Assembly (NCBI GenBank): GCA_030700255.1
Contig: JAUYJN010000004.1
Span: forward strand, 1 to 53,842
DNA length: 53,842 nt
Direction of reading: 5' to 3'
Source of the DNA: Candidatus Peregrinibacteria bacterium
Lineage (GTDB): Bacteria > Patescibacteriota > Gracilibacteria > UBA1369 > JABINC01
Part shown: piece after piece, positions 1 through 6,638 of the stretch
Layout: every line of letters starts with the position of its first letter
Numbering within the stretch: position 1 is the first letter of the stretch
Notes under the pieces: generated by a model
Told to the model about the DNA's origin: nothing
The model's input: only the letters and a program-made list of their open reading frames with translations
Database searches by the model: none
Translations under genes and position numbers: made by a program

Positions 1-2
1 GG

Positions 3-518
3 GTGATCGAGGATGATAAAACGAGTGAAGGAGAAGTTGAGGTGGCAGCAGATTGTGGGACGAAAGTTGAAAATGCGGTGAAAAACGGGTCAGCGCGCAA
101 AAAACTTCAACTTAATCTTTCCGAAAATACGCTTAACCAACTTTTGGAATTGCAAGAAAAAGGGCTTAAAATAGACGAATTGTTCAATGAATTCTTACAA
201 AAAAGAAACCAAGGAATCGCGGAGGAGAAGGCGGAGATTGAGCAAGAGATAGCTATAAAAGAGCAAGAAAAAATGGCGAATGGCGAAGAAGTATCGAGGT
301 ATGTGCCACGAAAAGTTAAGGAAATTGTGAAAAAAGAATTCGGCACAAAATGTGCGGTGCGGAATTGCGAAAAAAACGCTGAACAGATTCATCGAACGAA
401 GCGATTTGAGCTTACCCATAGCCACAATCCGTATTTCATGGCGCCATTCTGCAAAGCGCACCATGACATCGCTCACTCGATTGACGAGAGGTTTTTGAAG
501 ATGAAGGGGGGAAAGTGA
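3..518 (+). CDS. HNH endonuclease-like protein (5' end probably outside window)
   Basis: The first in-frame start seen is a GTG at the window edge, so the N-terminus may be incomplete. Residues 35-90 are charged and probably helical or coiled coil. The C-terminal third carries Cys-x4-Cys (CAVRNC), then QIH, then HNP, and ends with FCKAHHDIAH. This is the spacing of a zinc-supported HNH nuclease fold, preceded by an R-Y-V-P stretch that I recall from other HNH proteins of this type. Nuclease activity is inferred from the fold only. It could act in DNA repair, restriction or mobile-element biology, and nothing next to it settles which. It ends in TGA. Confidence 0.65.
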   Translation: MIEDDKTSEGEVEVAADCGTKVENAVKNGSARKKLQLNLSENTLNQLLELQEKGLKIDELFNEFLQKRNQGIAEEKAEIEQEIAIKEQEKMANGEEVSRYVPRKVKEIVKKEFGTKCAVRNCEKNAEQIHRTKRFELTHSHNPYFMAPFCKAHHDIAHSIDERFLKMKGGK

Positions 519-555
519 TGGTGACGGGTGAGGTGGGGAAAAGTGAGGTGAAATC

Positions 556-684
556 ATGAAAGTTGCCAGGTGGAAGCGAAACGAAGGTTGGAGGCAGGTA
601 ACAAAACCGCACCAAAAAAACAGACCTCGTTATTTGAAAAATGGTGAAGCTTTAATTCAATCGCTACTACAGAATATCTTGTAA
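556..684 (+). CDS. possible 42-residue basic peptide
   Basis: A short ORF starts at an ATG preceded by an AGGTG Shine-Dalgarno-like sequence 6 nt upstream. The product begins MKVARWKRNEGW and is rich in Lys, Arg and Trp. No family is recognised. It fills part of the 215-bp gap between the HNH gene and the sigma factor. It may equally be chance. Confidence 0.25.
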   Translation: MKVARWKRNEGWRQVTKPHQKNRPRYLKNGEALIQSLLQNIL

Positions 685-733
685 ATTAGTAAAGGGATGG
701 TATCTTTACCTCTAAGATTTTTAATAAAAAAAC

Positions 734-1831
734 ATGTCTGACTCTGCTGGGAAATGGCCTGAAGAAGCTAGTCTTGAAATTGGCTCGGCGACGAAAAAAG
801 GCCGAGATACTAATGACTCAGTAACTGGTGGTGGTTACGATTATGACGCTATTGCAAATGATGAGCTGCCACCGAATCGGCATGACCTATTGGAGGCTAT
901 AAACCTAGGGGATGCTGTTTTAAAGCAAAAAGCCAGATCAAAACCAAGAAGTGAAGAAGGTAATGAAGAGCAAAGTTTGATTGGCAAACTACTTAAAGCC
1001 GCCGAAAGATTTCCCAATCTCACAAGGGAGCAAGAGCAAGATCTCGGCAAATTATCTTTAGAAGGCGAAAATGATGATATAAAAGCCGCTGCTCGACTTA
1101 AACTTGTACAACATAACATACGACTGGTTATATCTGTTGCAAAAAAAGAATGTTGGCGAGCACCCCACCTCCCATTTGCAGATTTAGTCCAGGAGGGCTT
1201 CTTTGGGCTTATGCGTGCGGCCGAAAAATTTGAATATCATCGTGGAGTTAGATTTTCCACCTATGCTGTATGGTGGGTAAAGCAAGCGGTAAAGAGAGGA
1301 ATATCCGGACAGTCTCATCTAATTCACCGAAGTATAGATGCCGTAAAAGATACAAATAAAATCATGATGACTATAAGAGCAATGACGAATGAGCTCAATC
1401 GTGACCCAACACCCAAAGAGATTGCAGCGCGGCTAAATATTAAAATAACAAAGGTAAGAGAGCTTCTACTGATAAGCCTACACCCACTCTCATTTGAAAC
1501 GCCTATTGGAAAAGATAGTAAGAATACACTTGGAAATTATATTTCTAATAATGGGGCTGAAGTTGTTGAATGTCCCACTGATAACAATCAATTAAGGGCA
1601 CGACTAAATGATGTACTCGCTGACCTGCGTCCACGTGAAGAAAAAATAATGAGATTGCGATTTGGATTACCATGCGAAGGATATCCGAAGCTACGCGCCC
1701 CAATGTCATTTGAAGAAATTAGTAAAGAATTTGGCCTCACCCGTGAACGCATTAGGCAGATCGAAGCTCAAGCTCTTGGCAAATTGCGGCACCCAACTAG
1801 GAAACGCCAACTAAAAGATTTCACAGAGTAA
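734..1831 (+). CDS. RNA polymerase sigma-70 factor, RpoD/SigA type
   Basis: This is a sigma factor that directs RNA polymerase to promoters. An acidic N-terminus of about 85 residues comes first. Region 1.2 follows (residues 90-125, with LTREQEQDL). Region 2 has the core-binding and -10-melting sequences (FADLVQEGFFGLMRAAEKF and STYAVWWVKQAV). Region 3 spans about 205-275, and region 4 has the -35-reading helix-turn-helix (EEISKEFGLTRERIRQIE). The stretch after region 2.4 reads QSHLIHRSIDAVK, where housekeeping RpoD usually has QARTIRIPVHM, so promoter preference may differ from a standard RpoD. Whether it is the main or an alternative factor cannot be decided from this window. A hairpin terminator follows. 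Confidence 0.92.
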   Translation: MSDSAGKWPEEASLEIGSATKKGRDTNDSVTGGGYDYDAIANDELPPNRHDLLEAINLGDAVLKQKARSKPRSEEGNEEQSLIGKLLKAAERFPNLTREQEQDLGKLSLEGENDDIKAAARLKLVQHNIRLVISVAKKECWRAPHLPFADLVQEGFFGLMRAAEKFEYHRGVRFSTYAVWWVKQAVKRGISGQSHLIHRSIDAVKDTNKIMMTIRAMTNELNRDPTPKEIAARLNIKITKVRELLLISLHPLSFETPIGKDSKNTLGNYISNNGAEVVECPTDNNQLRARLNDVLADLRPREEKIMRLRFGLPCEGYPKLRAPMSFEEISKEFGLTRERIRQIEAQALGKLRHPTRKRQLKDFTE

Positions 1832-1940
1832 CACTGCATCTTGTGTTGACAGAGGTGTCTACATACTACATTTTGGTCTATTTAATGTTGCAATAGAAAA
1901 GATTGTTATATAAACTCATTGTGGGTGAAAAATATTGAGC

Positions 1941-1980
1941 AAAAGGGGCTTTGATCGCAAGATCAGGCCTTTTTTGTTTG
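1941..1980 (+). terminator. intrinsic terminator after the sigma factor
   Basis: A G/C-containing stem (arms about 1943-1956 and 1961-1971, with G-T wobbles and one bulged T) closes on a GCAA tetraloop at 1957-1960. It is followed by the T-run TTTTTTGTTTG. This separates the sigma gene from the DUF881 operon promoter that starts immediately downstream. Confidence 0.75.
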
Positions 1981-2039
1981 TCTATAGACACCGGTAGACA
2001 AAGTTTTGCACAATACTTACTTTAGCGTTAAGATGTCTA
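1979..2039 (+). promoter_or_regulatory. DUF881 operon promoter with TGTCTA operators
   Basis: The promoter is -35 TTGCAC (2006-2011), 17-bp spacer, -10 TAAGAT (2029-2034). A perfect palindrome TGTCTATAGACA lies at 1979-1990, a half-site TAGACA at 1995-2000, and TGTCTA at 2034-2039 overlaps the -10. Another TGTCTA is at 1856-1861. The 17-mer TAGACAAAGTTTTGCAC at 1995-2011 recurs exactly at 4418-4434, upstream of the GH18-like gene. The arrangement suggests repression or activation by the regulator encoded at 3466-4266. Confidence 0.6.
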
Positions 2040-2072
2040 TTGTCTGATATATTTATATTATCAAGGCTATTG

Positions 2073-2810
2073 ATGAGGTCGACTATCACAATTACATTTT
2101 TGTTTCTAATGGCCGGAGCCTTGATTGGTGTGCTTTTTAGCACCCAGTTTACAGAAAACCTCCTAATCCCCGGTTCACACCCAACCGAGGTGATAGAAGC
2201 TCAGCATGAGCTCGTTATGCTGTATACTGAGGAACAGGGTGTGCTCAAGAGCCAAATTACAAACCTCCGTTCTTCTATCGCTGATCTGCAAGAACAAAAT
2301 TCATATTTTATACCAACGGAAGAGCAAAACAAATTAAATAAAATTAAATCGGATCTTGGGCTTACACAAATCACCGGCCCCGGGATCGAAATAATTTTTG
2401 AAGACTCCCCTACCGTAAATCGTCCAGAGCTCGATGTAAATAACGATGCACTAATACACGCCGCCGATCTAAGAGATTTGACCAATTTGATATTTTCTAC
2501 AAATACCAAGGGAATTGCCATAAACAACCAGCGTATAATATTTAGCTCCCCTATCAATTGCGTAGGCAATACGATCCTTGTAAATAACTTTAACATGCTT
2601 CCACCATTTACAATTTCAGTTGTCACCGATAATCCAACTGAGATATTGCGGCTTCTTACTGATGACAAACTACTTTTTGATATATACAGAAGGGTAGAGG
2701 ATCATGGTATTGTGCTAAAATTTCAAGCCAAAGATTCAATTTCACTTCCACTATATAATGGGAATTTTAGAACGGATAACCTGGCGAAAATTACAGAAAT
2801 ACAACAATAA
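2073..2810 (+). CDS. DUF881-family membrane protein, first of pair
   Basis: The ATG at 2073 has AAGG 6 nt upstream and lies downstream of the predicted transcription start. A TTG at 2040 would give 11 more residues but overlaps the promoter, so it is rejected. The product has one N-terminal membrane segment (TFLFLMAGALIGVLFS), a coiled coil (about residues 45-80) and a C-terminal domain typical of DUF881 (ITGPGIEIIFEDSP, then GIAINNQRI). Members in Firmicutes are small membrane proteins (YlxW/YlxX) near division genes; their biochemical role is not settled. It is 12 nt upstream of a second DUF881 gene and almost certainly co-transcribed with it. Confidence 0.85.
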   Translation: MRSTITITFLFLMAGALIGVLFSTQFTENLLIPGSHPTEVIEAQHELVMLYTEEQGVLKSQITNLRSSIADLQEQNSYFIPTEEQNKLNKIKSDLGLTQITGPGIEIIFEDSPTVNRPELDVNNDALIHAADLRDLTNLIFSTNTKGIAINNQRIIFSSPINCVGNTILVNNFNMLPPFTISVVTDNPTEILRLLTDDKLLFDIYRRVEDHGIVLKFQAKDSISLPLYNGNFRTDNLAKITEIQQ

Positions 2811-2822
2811 TTATCTATAAAA

Positions 2823-3464
2823 ATGGGTTCAAAGGAATACAAACAGTTAAAGCCTCTTCTCATAATAGTTGGAGCCCTATGCGGATTTTTTATAGTTTTG
2901 CAATTTCGCTCTTTTAAAGAAGTTGAAAATATAGTTCGTGATAGCAATGCAAATAATATTTTTCGTGAAATACAGGTTTTGAAACTTACAAACGATGAGC
3001 TCAAACAAGAAATTGTCGAACTGACTCTCGAATTAGAAAATCTGACGGATGGGCGTTCATTTCTAGAATCTATTCGTACGGCACTTGAGAAAAACAGAAT
3101 CATCGCCGGGCTAACAACTGTGCAAGGCCCCGGGATAATGATGACATTGGATAAAAAGATTGATACGTCATGGCTTGTAGATACGCAAAACGAGCTATGG
3201 ACAGCAGGGGCCGAGGCTATCGCAGTAAATGGTATTCGGCTTTCGCCGTATACCAAAGGGTTTGAAAATTTCAACGGACAGATTTATTTAAATAAAGTCC
3301 CAATTCGTGTGCCATACAAAATAGAGGCCATAGGTAATGCGGATGTATTGGTGAAAATACTGGTACAGCAAGGATCTATCTCCGCTCGCATCTCAAATGT
3401 TTACCCTGGTATCAAAATAAATGTCAGTCAAATTGACAGTATTACAATGAATGCCGTTAGATAA
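2823..3464 (+). CDS. DUF881-family membrane protein, second of pair
   Basis: The layout matches its upstream neighbour: a membrane segment at about residues 10-27 (PLLIIVGALCGFFIVLQF), a coiled coil at about 35-80, then the DUF881 core with VQGPGIMMTLD and EAIAVNGIRLSP. The two proteins are similar but clearly diverged, so this is an old duplication that may form a heteromeric envelope complex. That last point is inference. The gene ends 1 nt before the convergent regulator gene ends, with no obvious terminator between them. Confidence 0.85.
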   Translation: MGSKEYKQLKPLLIIVGALCGFFIVLQFRSFKEVENIVRDSNANNIFREIQVLKLTNDELKQEIVELTLELENLTDGRSFLESIRTALEKNRIIAGLTTVQGPGIMMTLDKKIDTSWLVDTQNELWTAGAEAIAVNGIRLSPYTKGFENFNGQIYLNKVPIRVPYKIEAIGNADVLVKILVQQGSISARISNVYPGIKINVSQIDSITMNAVR

Positions 3465-3465
3465 C

Positions 3466-4266
3466 CTATTTACTCATCAACCAGATAATTGGCTGCAAAA
3501 CTATCAATGAGATTGCTAGGATTGCGAAAATCCATTTATTGAGCTGCTCGCTCTGCACCAATCGACGAGCTTTTTTGAGTTGGATCTCACGCTTTTCTAT
3601 TTGCACCTTTAGGCCGGATTCAAGTTTACGAAATTGCTCCTTCTGCTTTCTGTATTCAAGCATAGGAATCATAGACTCTATTTGAGCCTCAAGTTGCCCT
3701 ACTTTGTAATTTGCCGACTCTATGCGCTTTTGGTTCAATCTGTGTTCTTCTTTTAGTTCCTCATATAGTTTCTGATAAATCCCCTCAGAATAATAATATG
3801 CAAACTGAGAAGATGAATTTTGCGGGGCGTACGGAGTCATGCTTGGAGCGGTGTTTTGAGCAATGTGTAACGGCCGAATCACAACATTTTCTTCGATTTT
3901 GTCATTGTGCAAAACTTGTTTTCCAAGAAGTGACAACACCTTTTCCTGCGTCTCAGTCAATGACGACCCCGTGTCTACTTTGTCTACATCGTGTCTACTC
4001 GTGTCTATATTGATTATACCATGATTTTCGCCAGTTTCTAGGCCCTGATGTTGTCTAGTCGAATCTTCGAGGACACCTTGCTCACGAGCCTTCTTAAACA
4101 TCCTAACCTCCTCTTCATCTAGCCAAATACGGCCATTCACCTTTCGGCTATACAAACGCTTATTTTTCACGTGTCTATCGAGTGTTCTTTGACTAATTGA
4201 CAAAATATCAGCAGCCGCCTGCCTGTCTATCCTCCCATCCATGTTTTGTCTACTTTGTCTACTCAT
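3466..4266 (-). CDS. membrane-anchored MerR/BldC-like DNA-binding regulator
   Basis: An N-terminal helix-turn-helix with a following wing (RQAAADILSISQRTLDRHV, then GRIWLDEEEV) resembles the excisionase/MerR/BldC group. A variable linker follows, then a coiled coil (about 150-235) and one C-terminal membrane helix (WIFAILAISLIVLQPIIWLM) ending in SK. A DNA-binding head on a tail-anchored stalk suggests a membrane-tethered regulator. Its own promoter and coding DNA contain many TGTCTA sites. The first eight residues (MSRQSRQN) are encoded by the operator repeats themselves, so the ATG at 4242 is an alternative start. It converges on the DUF881 pair and diverges from the GH18-like gene. Confidence 0.72.
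   Translation of the reverse strand: MSRQSRQNMDGRIDRQAAADILSISQRTLDRHVKNKRLYSRKVNGRIWLDEEEVRMFKKAREQGVLEDSTRQHQGLETGENHGIINIDTSRHDVDKVDTGSSLTETQEKVLSLLGKQVLHNDKIEENVVIRPLHIAQNTAPSMTPYAPQNSSSQFAYYYSEGIYQKLYEELKEEHRLNQKRIESANYKVGQLEAQIESMIPMLEYRKQKEQFRKLESGLKVQIEKREIQLKKARRLVQSEQLNKWIFAILAISLIVLQPIIWLMSK
3972..4007. promoter_or_regulatory. phased TGTCTA array inside the regulator gene
   Basis: Four head-to-tail TGTCTA elements begin at 3972, 3981, 3992 and 4002, that is 9, 11 and 10 bp apart, roughly one helical turn each. They encode the residues DTSRHDVDKVDTG of the regulator on the minus strand. Single copies also lie at 4052, 4172 and 4224 in the same gene. Confidence 0.5.
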
Positions 4267-4288
4267 GTCTACTCGTGTCTACATTATA
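4247..4288 (-). promoter_or_regulatory. regulator promoter with phased TGTCTA array
   Basis: TGTCTA begins at 4247, 4256, 4266 and 4276 on the plus strand (spacing 9, 10, 10 bp). A minus-strand TATAAT occupies 4283-4288, so transcription would begin inside the array, close to the ATG at 4266. No good -35 is seen. The layout fits direct autoregulation. Confidence 0.6.
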
Positions 4289-4390
4289 TAATACAATATT
4301 TTTAAGGAAGTGCCACCACCTATCTTGCAGACATTTTACCACACCTTTTTGGATTGGCAAATAAAGAGTGTAACAAAGGGTGTGACACTC

Positions 4391-4482
4391 TTCTATAGAC
4401 ATGTCAATAGACGTCTATAGACAAAGTTTTGCACCGCCAACCTAGACATGTCTACTTATTCTTTGTACAGTTAGTCTGTCTA
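4391..4482 (+). promoter_or_regulatory. GH18-like gene promoter region with TGTCTA sites
   Basis: Half-sites TAGACA or TGTCTA occur at 4396, 4418, 4443, 4449 and 4477. The pair at 4443-4454 forms the palindrome TAGACATGTCTA. The 17-mer at 4418-4434 is identical to the one at the DUF881 promoter and supplies the same -35 TTGCAC (4429-4434). The -10 here is poor (CTACTT at a 17-bp spacer), which suggests activator dependence. Confidence 0.55.
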
Positions 4483-4506
4483 CTTTGAACTGACAAAAAA
4501 TAACTA

Positions 4507-5535
4507 ATGCATACTTTTCTGAAAATTTGCTCCAAGATACTTATCCTCCTACTTGTGCTCGGGTTACTTGCGCTTGGGTTAATAAAATATTTTGTATTTG
4601 GAGTTCATACAAATATCAAAGCCGACATCGGACTCAAAAAAACAAACGCTGTATGGATGGCTCATGAATGGGTGCAAATAAAATCTCCGAATGAAAAGGT
4701 TCACACCCTACTTTCTGAAATGATAAGTAATGACATTTCACTTATATTCCTACATACAGGGCCAATAGGGGATGATGGCATCATACCGGAGTCTCGTTAT
4801 CCGGAGGCTAAAAGGTTCTTGGAGATGTCCAAAAGCTTTGCTCCGGATATGAAATTTCACGCTTGGATAGGGCAGGTACGCAACGAATTACATATCGAGA
4901 ATCCGGAAATCCGACAAAATATTATCAAAGATTCAATTCACTTAATCAAAGACATCGGTTTTGATGGAATTCATCTAAATATAGAACCTATGCAGTCAGA
5001 CCCTGATTTCGCACTACTTATCTGGGAGTTACGTCGAGAATTTGAAGCAGAGGGGGTTCCGGCGGAGCTCTCTGCAGCAATCAGCCCCATAGTGCCGGAA
5101 TTGCCGATAAAGGCTCTTAAACTGATCTCCAAAGACTCATTTCTTGGCCATGATCTATCCCTCAACTATAGCAGCCTAAAATACACAAAAGAAATAGCAG
5201 GAAACCTCGACTACGTCGTTATGATGAGTTATGACACAAGCTTTAAAGATCTTAAACTTTATAAATGGTTCATGGAGCAAGAGCTTATATTTTTACTCAA
5301 AGTAGCTCCTGGCAAAGCGCTCATGGGGATCCCATCTTACGAAGATGTCCGCAATAATTTTGATTCCAATATAGAGAATGTAAGTACCGCCATAGATGGA
5401 GTGAAAATCGGACTGCAAAATATACGTACAAACCCTGACGATCTCATAGGCCTCGCTATCTATGCCAGATGGACAACAGATAAATCAGAATGGAAGACCT
5501 GGCGCGAAAAATGGCTTGGAGTAGTTAGCCGTTAA
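4507..5535 (+). CDS. membrane-anchored GH18-like glycoside hydrolase fold protein
   Basis: An N-terminal membrane anchor (residues 8-30, ILILLLVLGLLALGLIKYFV) precedes a TIM-barrel-like domain. Residues near 152-160 read FDGIHLNIEP at the place of the GH18 signature DxxDxDxE: the first Asp and the catalytic-position Glu are kept, while the two middle Asp are His and Asn. VVMMSYDTSF matches the GH18 Met-x-Tyr-Asp strand. It may cut or bind a glycan outside the membrane, but the altered signature leaves activity uncertain. It lies 17 nt upstream of ybeY and shares operator sites with the DUF881 operon. Confidence 0.68.
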   Translation: MHTFLKICSKILILLLVLGLLALGLIKYFVFGVHTNIKADIGLKKTNAVWMAHEWVQIKSPNEKVHTLLSEMISNDISLIFLHTGPIGDDGIIPESRYPEAKRFLEMSKSFAPDMKFHAWIGQVRNELHIENPEIRQNIIKDSIHLIKDIGFDGIHLNIEPMQSDPDFALLIWELRREFEAEGVPAELSAAISPIVPELPIKALKLISKDSFLGHDLSLNYSSLKYTKEIAGNLDYVVMMSYDTSFKDLKLYKWFMEQELIFLLKVAPGKALMGIPSYEDVRNNFDSNIENVSTAIDGVKIGLQNIRTNPDDLIGLAIYARWTTDKSEWKTWREKWLGVVSR

Positions 5536-5551
5536 TAATATATTACCCACT

Positions 5552-6031
5552 ATGATTCACTTAAAAACATTTTTACACGCAGATACTTTAGCAGGACTTC
5601 TTCCGGATGGATGGGAGACCGCTCTCAACGAACTGATCTTGGCTGCAAACAAAAAACTCATAGCTCTAAACCATATAGATGAGGCTTCCGTAGAGATTAT
5701 CGAAGTGAACTTTCAGTCAAATGACCAAATCGCAGAAGTAAATAAAAATCTTCGATCTATCGATAGTCCAACAGACGTACTCTCACTTCGACTAACTGAT
5801 TCACTACACAACAACGAAATACCAAATCTCCCTGAGGAAGTTTTTGGCGAAATCTACATATCACTCGAAAAATGCCAAGAACAAGCCGATGAAATCGGCC
5901 AAAGCTTCATCACTGAACTCACCTTCCTAACCCTCCATGGCATCCTACATATATTCAACTACGACCACATGACCCCCGAAGAAGAAGAAGAAATGATGAG
6001 CATCGCCTATGAGATTTTGCGTAGAACTTAG
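5552..6031 (+). CDS. ybeY: endoribonuclease YbeY (16S rRNA maturation)
   Basis: YbeY is a zinc-dependent single-strand endoribonuclease in rRNA maturation and ribosome quality control. The family's metal site is visible as HGILHIFNYDH (about residues 128-139), matching H-G-x-L-H-x4-D-H. Upstream, SIDSPTDVLS matches the conserved segment before the active site. At 159 residues it has normal length. It follows the GH18-like gene by 17 nt and is probably read from the same message. Confidence 0.92.
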   Translation: MIHLKTFLHADTLAGLLPDGWETALNELILAANKKLIALNHIDEASVEIIEVNFQSNDQIAEVNKNLRSIDSPTDVLSLRLTDSLHNNEIPNLPEEVFGEIYISLEKCQEQADEIGQSFITELTFLTLHGILHIFNYDHMTPEEEEEMMSIAYEILRRT

Positions 6032-6075
6032 CGTGAAATGACCAGAGTCATCTATAATCTTGAAATCCTAAATGT

Positions 6076-6104
6076 TTGACCAGTAGGCTTATTTGTGGTA
6101 TAAT
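6076..6104 (+). promoter_or_regulatory. promoter for the small membrane protein
   Basis: TTGACC (6076-6081), 17-bp spacer, TATAAT (6099-6104). The predicted start of transcription is near 6111, leaving a leader of about 25 nt to the ATG at 6136. Confidence 0.6.
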
Positions 6105-6135
6105 TATACGATTTAGATTTATAAAGATTTAAAAA

Positions 6136-6294
6136 ATGTCAAAAAAGATGAAACCAATTAGGTTACTCGTTGTCGCTCTCACACTCGTTGTGATAGGAGC
6201 AATCTTATTTAGCACGATGCCGGATAATATAAGTGCACGCTTGAACGGCACATCTAGTGAAATTGGAAACGTCCAACATTTTTCAAATCAGTAA
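6136..6294 (+). CDS. small single-span membrane protein, 52 aa
   Basis: The ORF encodes a basic start (MSKKMKPIR), one hydrophobic segment (LLVVALTLVVIGAILFS) and a short polar tail. It sits directly behind a strong promoter, which supports expression. No family is recognised. It could be an exported peptide or a small membrane modulator. It is followed immediately by the promoter of tRNA-Pro. Confidence 0.5.
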   Translation: MSKKMKPIRLLVVALTLVVIGAILFSTMPDNISARLNGTSSEIGNVQHFSNQ

Positions 6295-6323
6295 TTGACT
6301 TCAAATAGCAGATTTTATATACT
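6295..6323 (+). promoter_or_regulatory. tRNA-Pro promoter
   Basis: TTGACT (6295-6300), 17-bp spacer, TATACT (6318-6323). It lies 63 bp ahead of the mature tRNA 5' end. Confidence 0.62.
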
Positions 6324-6386
6324 CCCCGTGCTTTGAAACGGATGTTTTACTGATAATAAAGCGACAATCAGGAGTTTGATACACAT

Positions 6387-6463
6387 CGGGGTGTAGCACA
6401 GTTGGCTAGTGCGCGCGGTTTGGGACCGCGAGGTCGAAGGTTCGAGTCCTTTCACCCCGACCA
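6387..6463 (+). tRNA. tRNA-Pro (anticodon TGG)
   Basis: The acceptor arms CGGGGTG (6387-6393) and CACCCCG (6453-6459) pair, followed by A and an encoded CCA. The anticodon stem CGCGG/CCGCG encloses the loop TTTGGGA, giving TGG. The T-loop contains TTCGAGT. The length is 77 nt. Confidence 0.95.
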
Positions 6464-6503
6464 GAAAATACTGAACGAAGCTCGAACCTATTTTAGCGGA
6501 AAG

Positions 6504-6523
6504 TATGGATGCTAGCATCCATA
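6504..6523. repeat. 20-bp perfect palindrome
   Basis: Arms of ten bases meet without a loop around GCTAGC. It lies 40 bp after tRNA-Pro. There is no T-run, so it is at best a weak terminator or processing stem. Confidence 0.4.
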
Positions 6524-6571
6524 AACTTTTCATAAAACAATCAGCAATCTATAGTCCTCACCGCCTTTTTC

Positions 6572-6600
6572 TTGAATTTCTTAAACTTTTCATGTATATT
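6572..6600 (+). promoter_or_regulatory. promoter for the HTH-phosphoribosyltransferase gene
   Basis: TTGAAT (6572-6577), 17-bp spacer, TATATT (6595-6600). Transcription would begin near 6607. This rules out the TTG at 6606 as a ribosome-bound start and favours the ATG at 6639. Confidence 0.55.
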
Positions 6601-6638
6601 GCACGTTGCATTATGCAATACGCAATAAATTCACTAAT

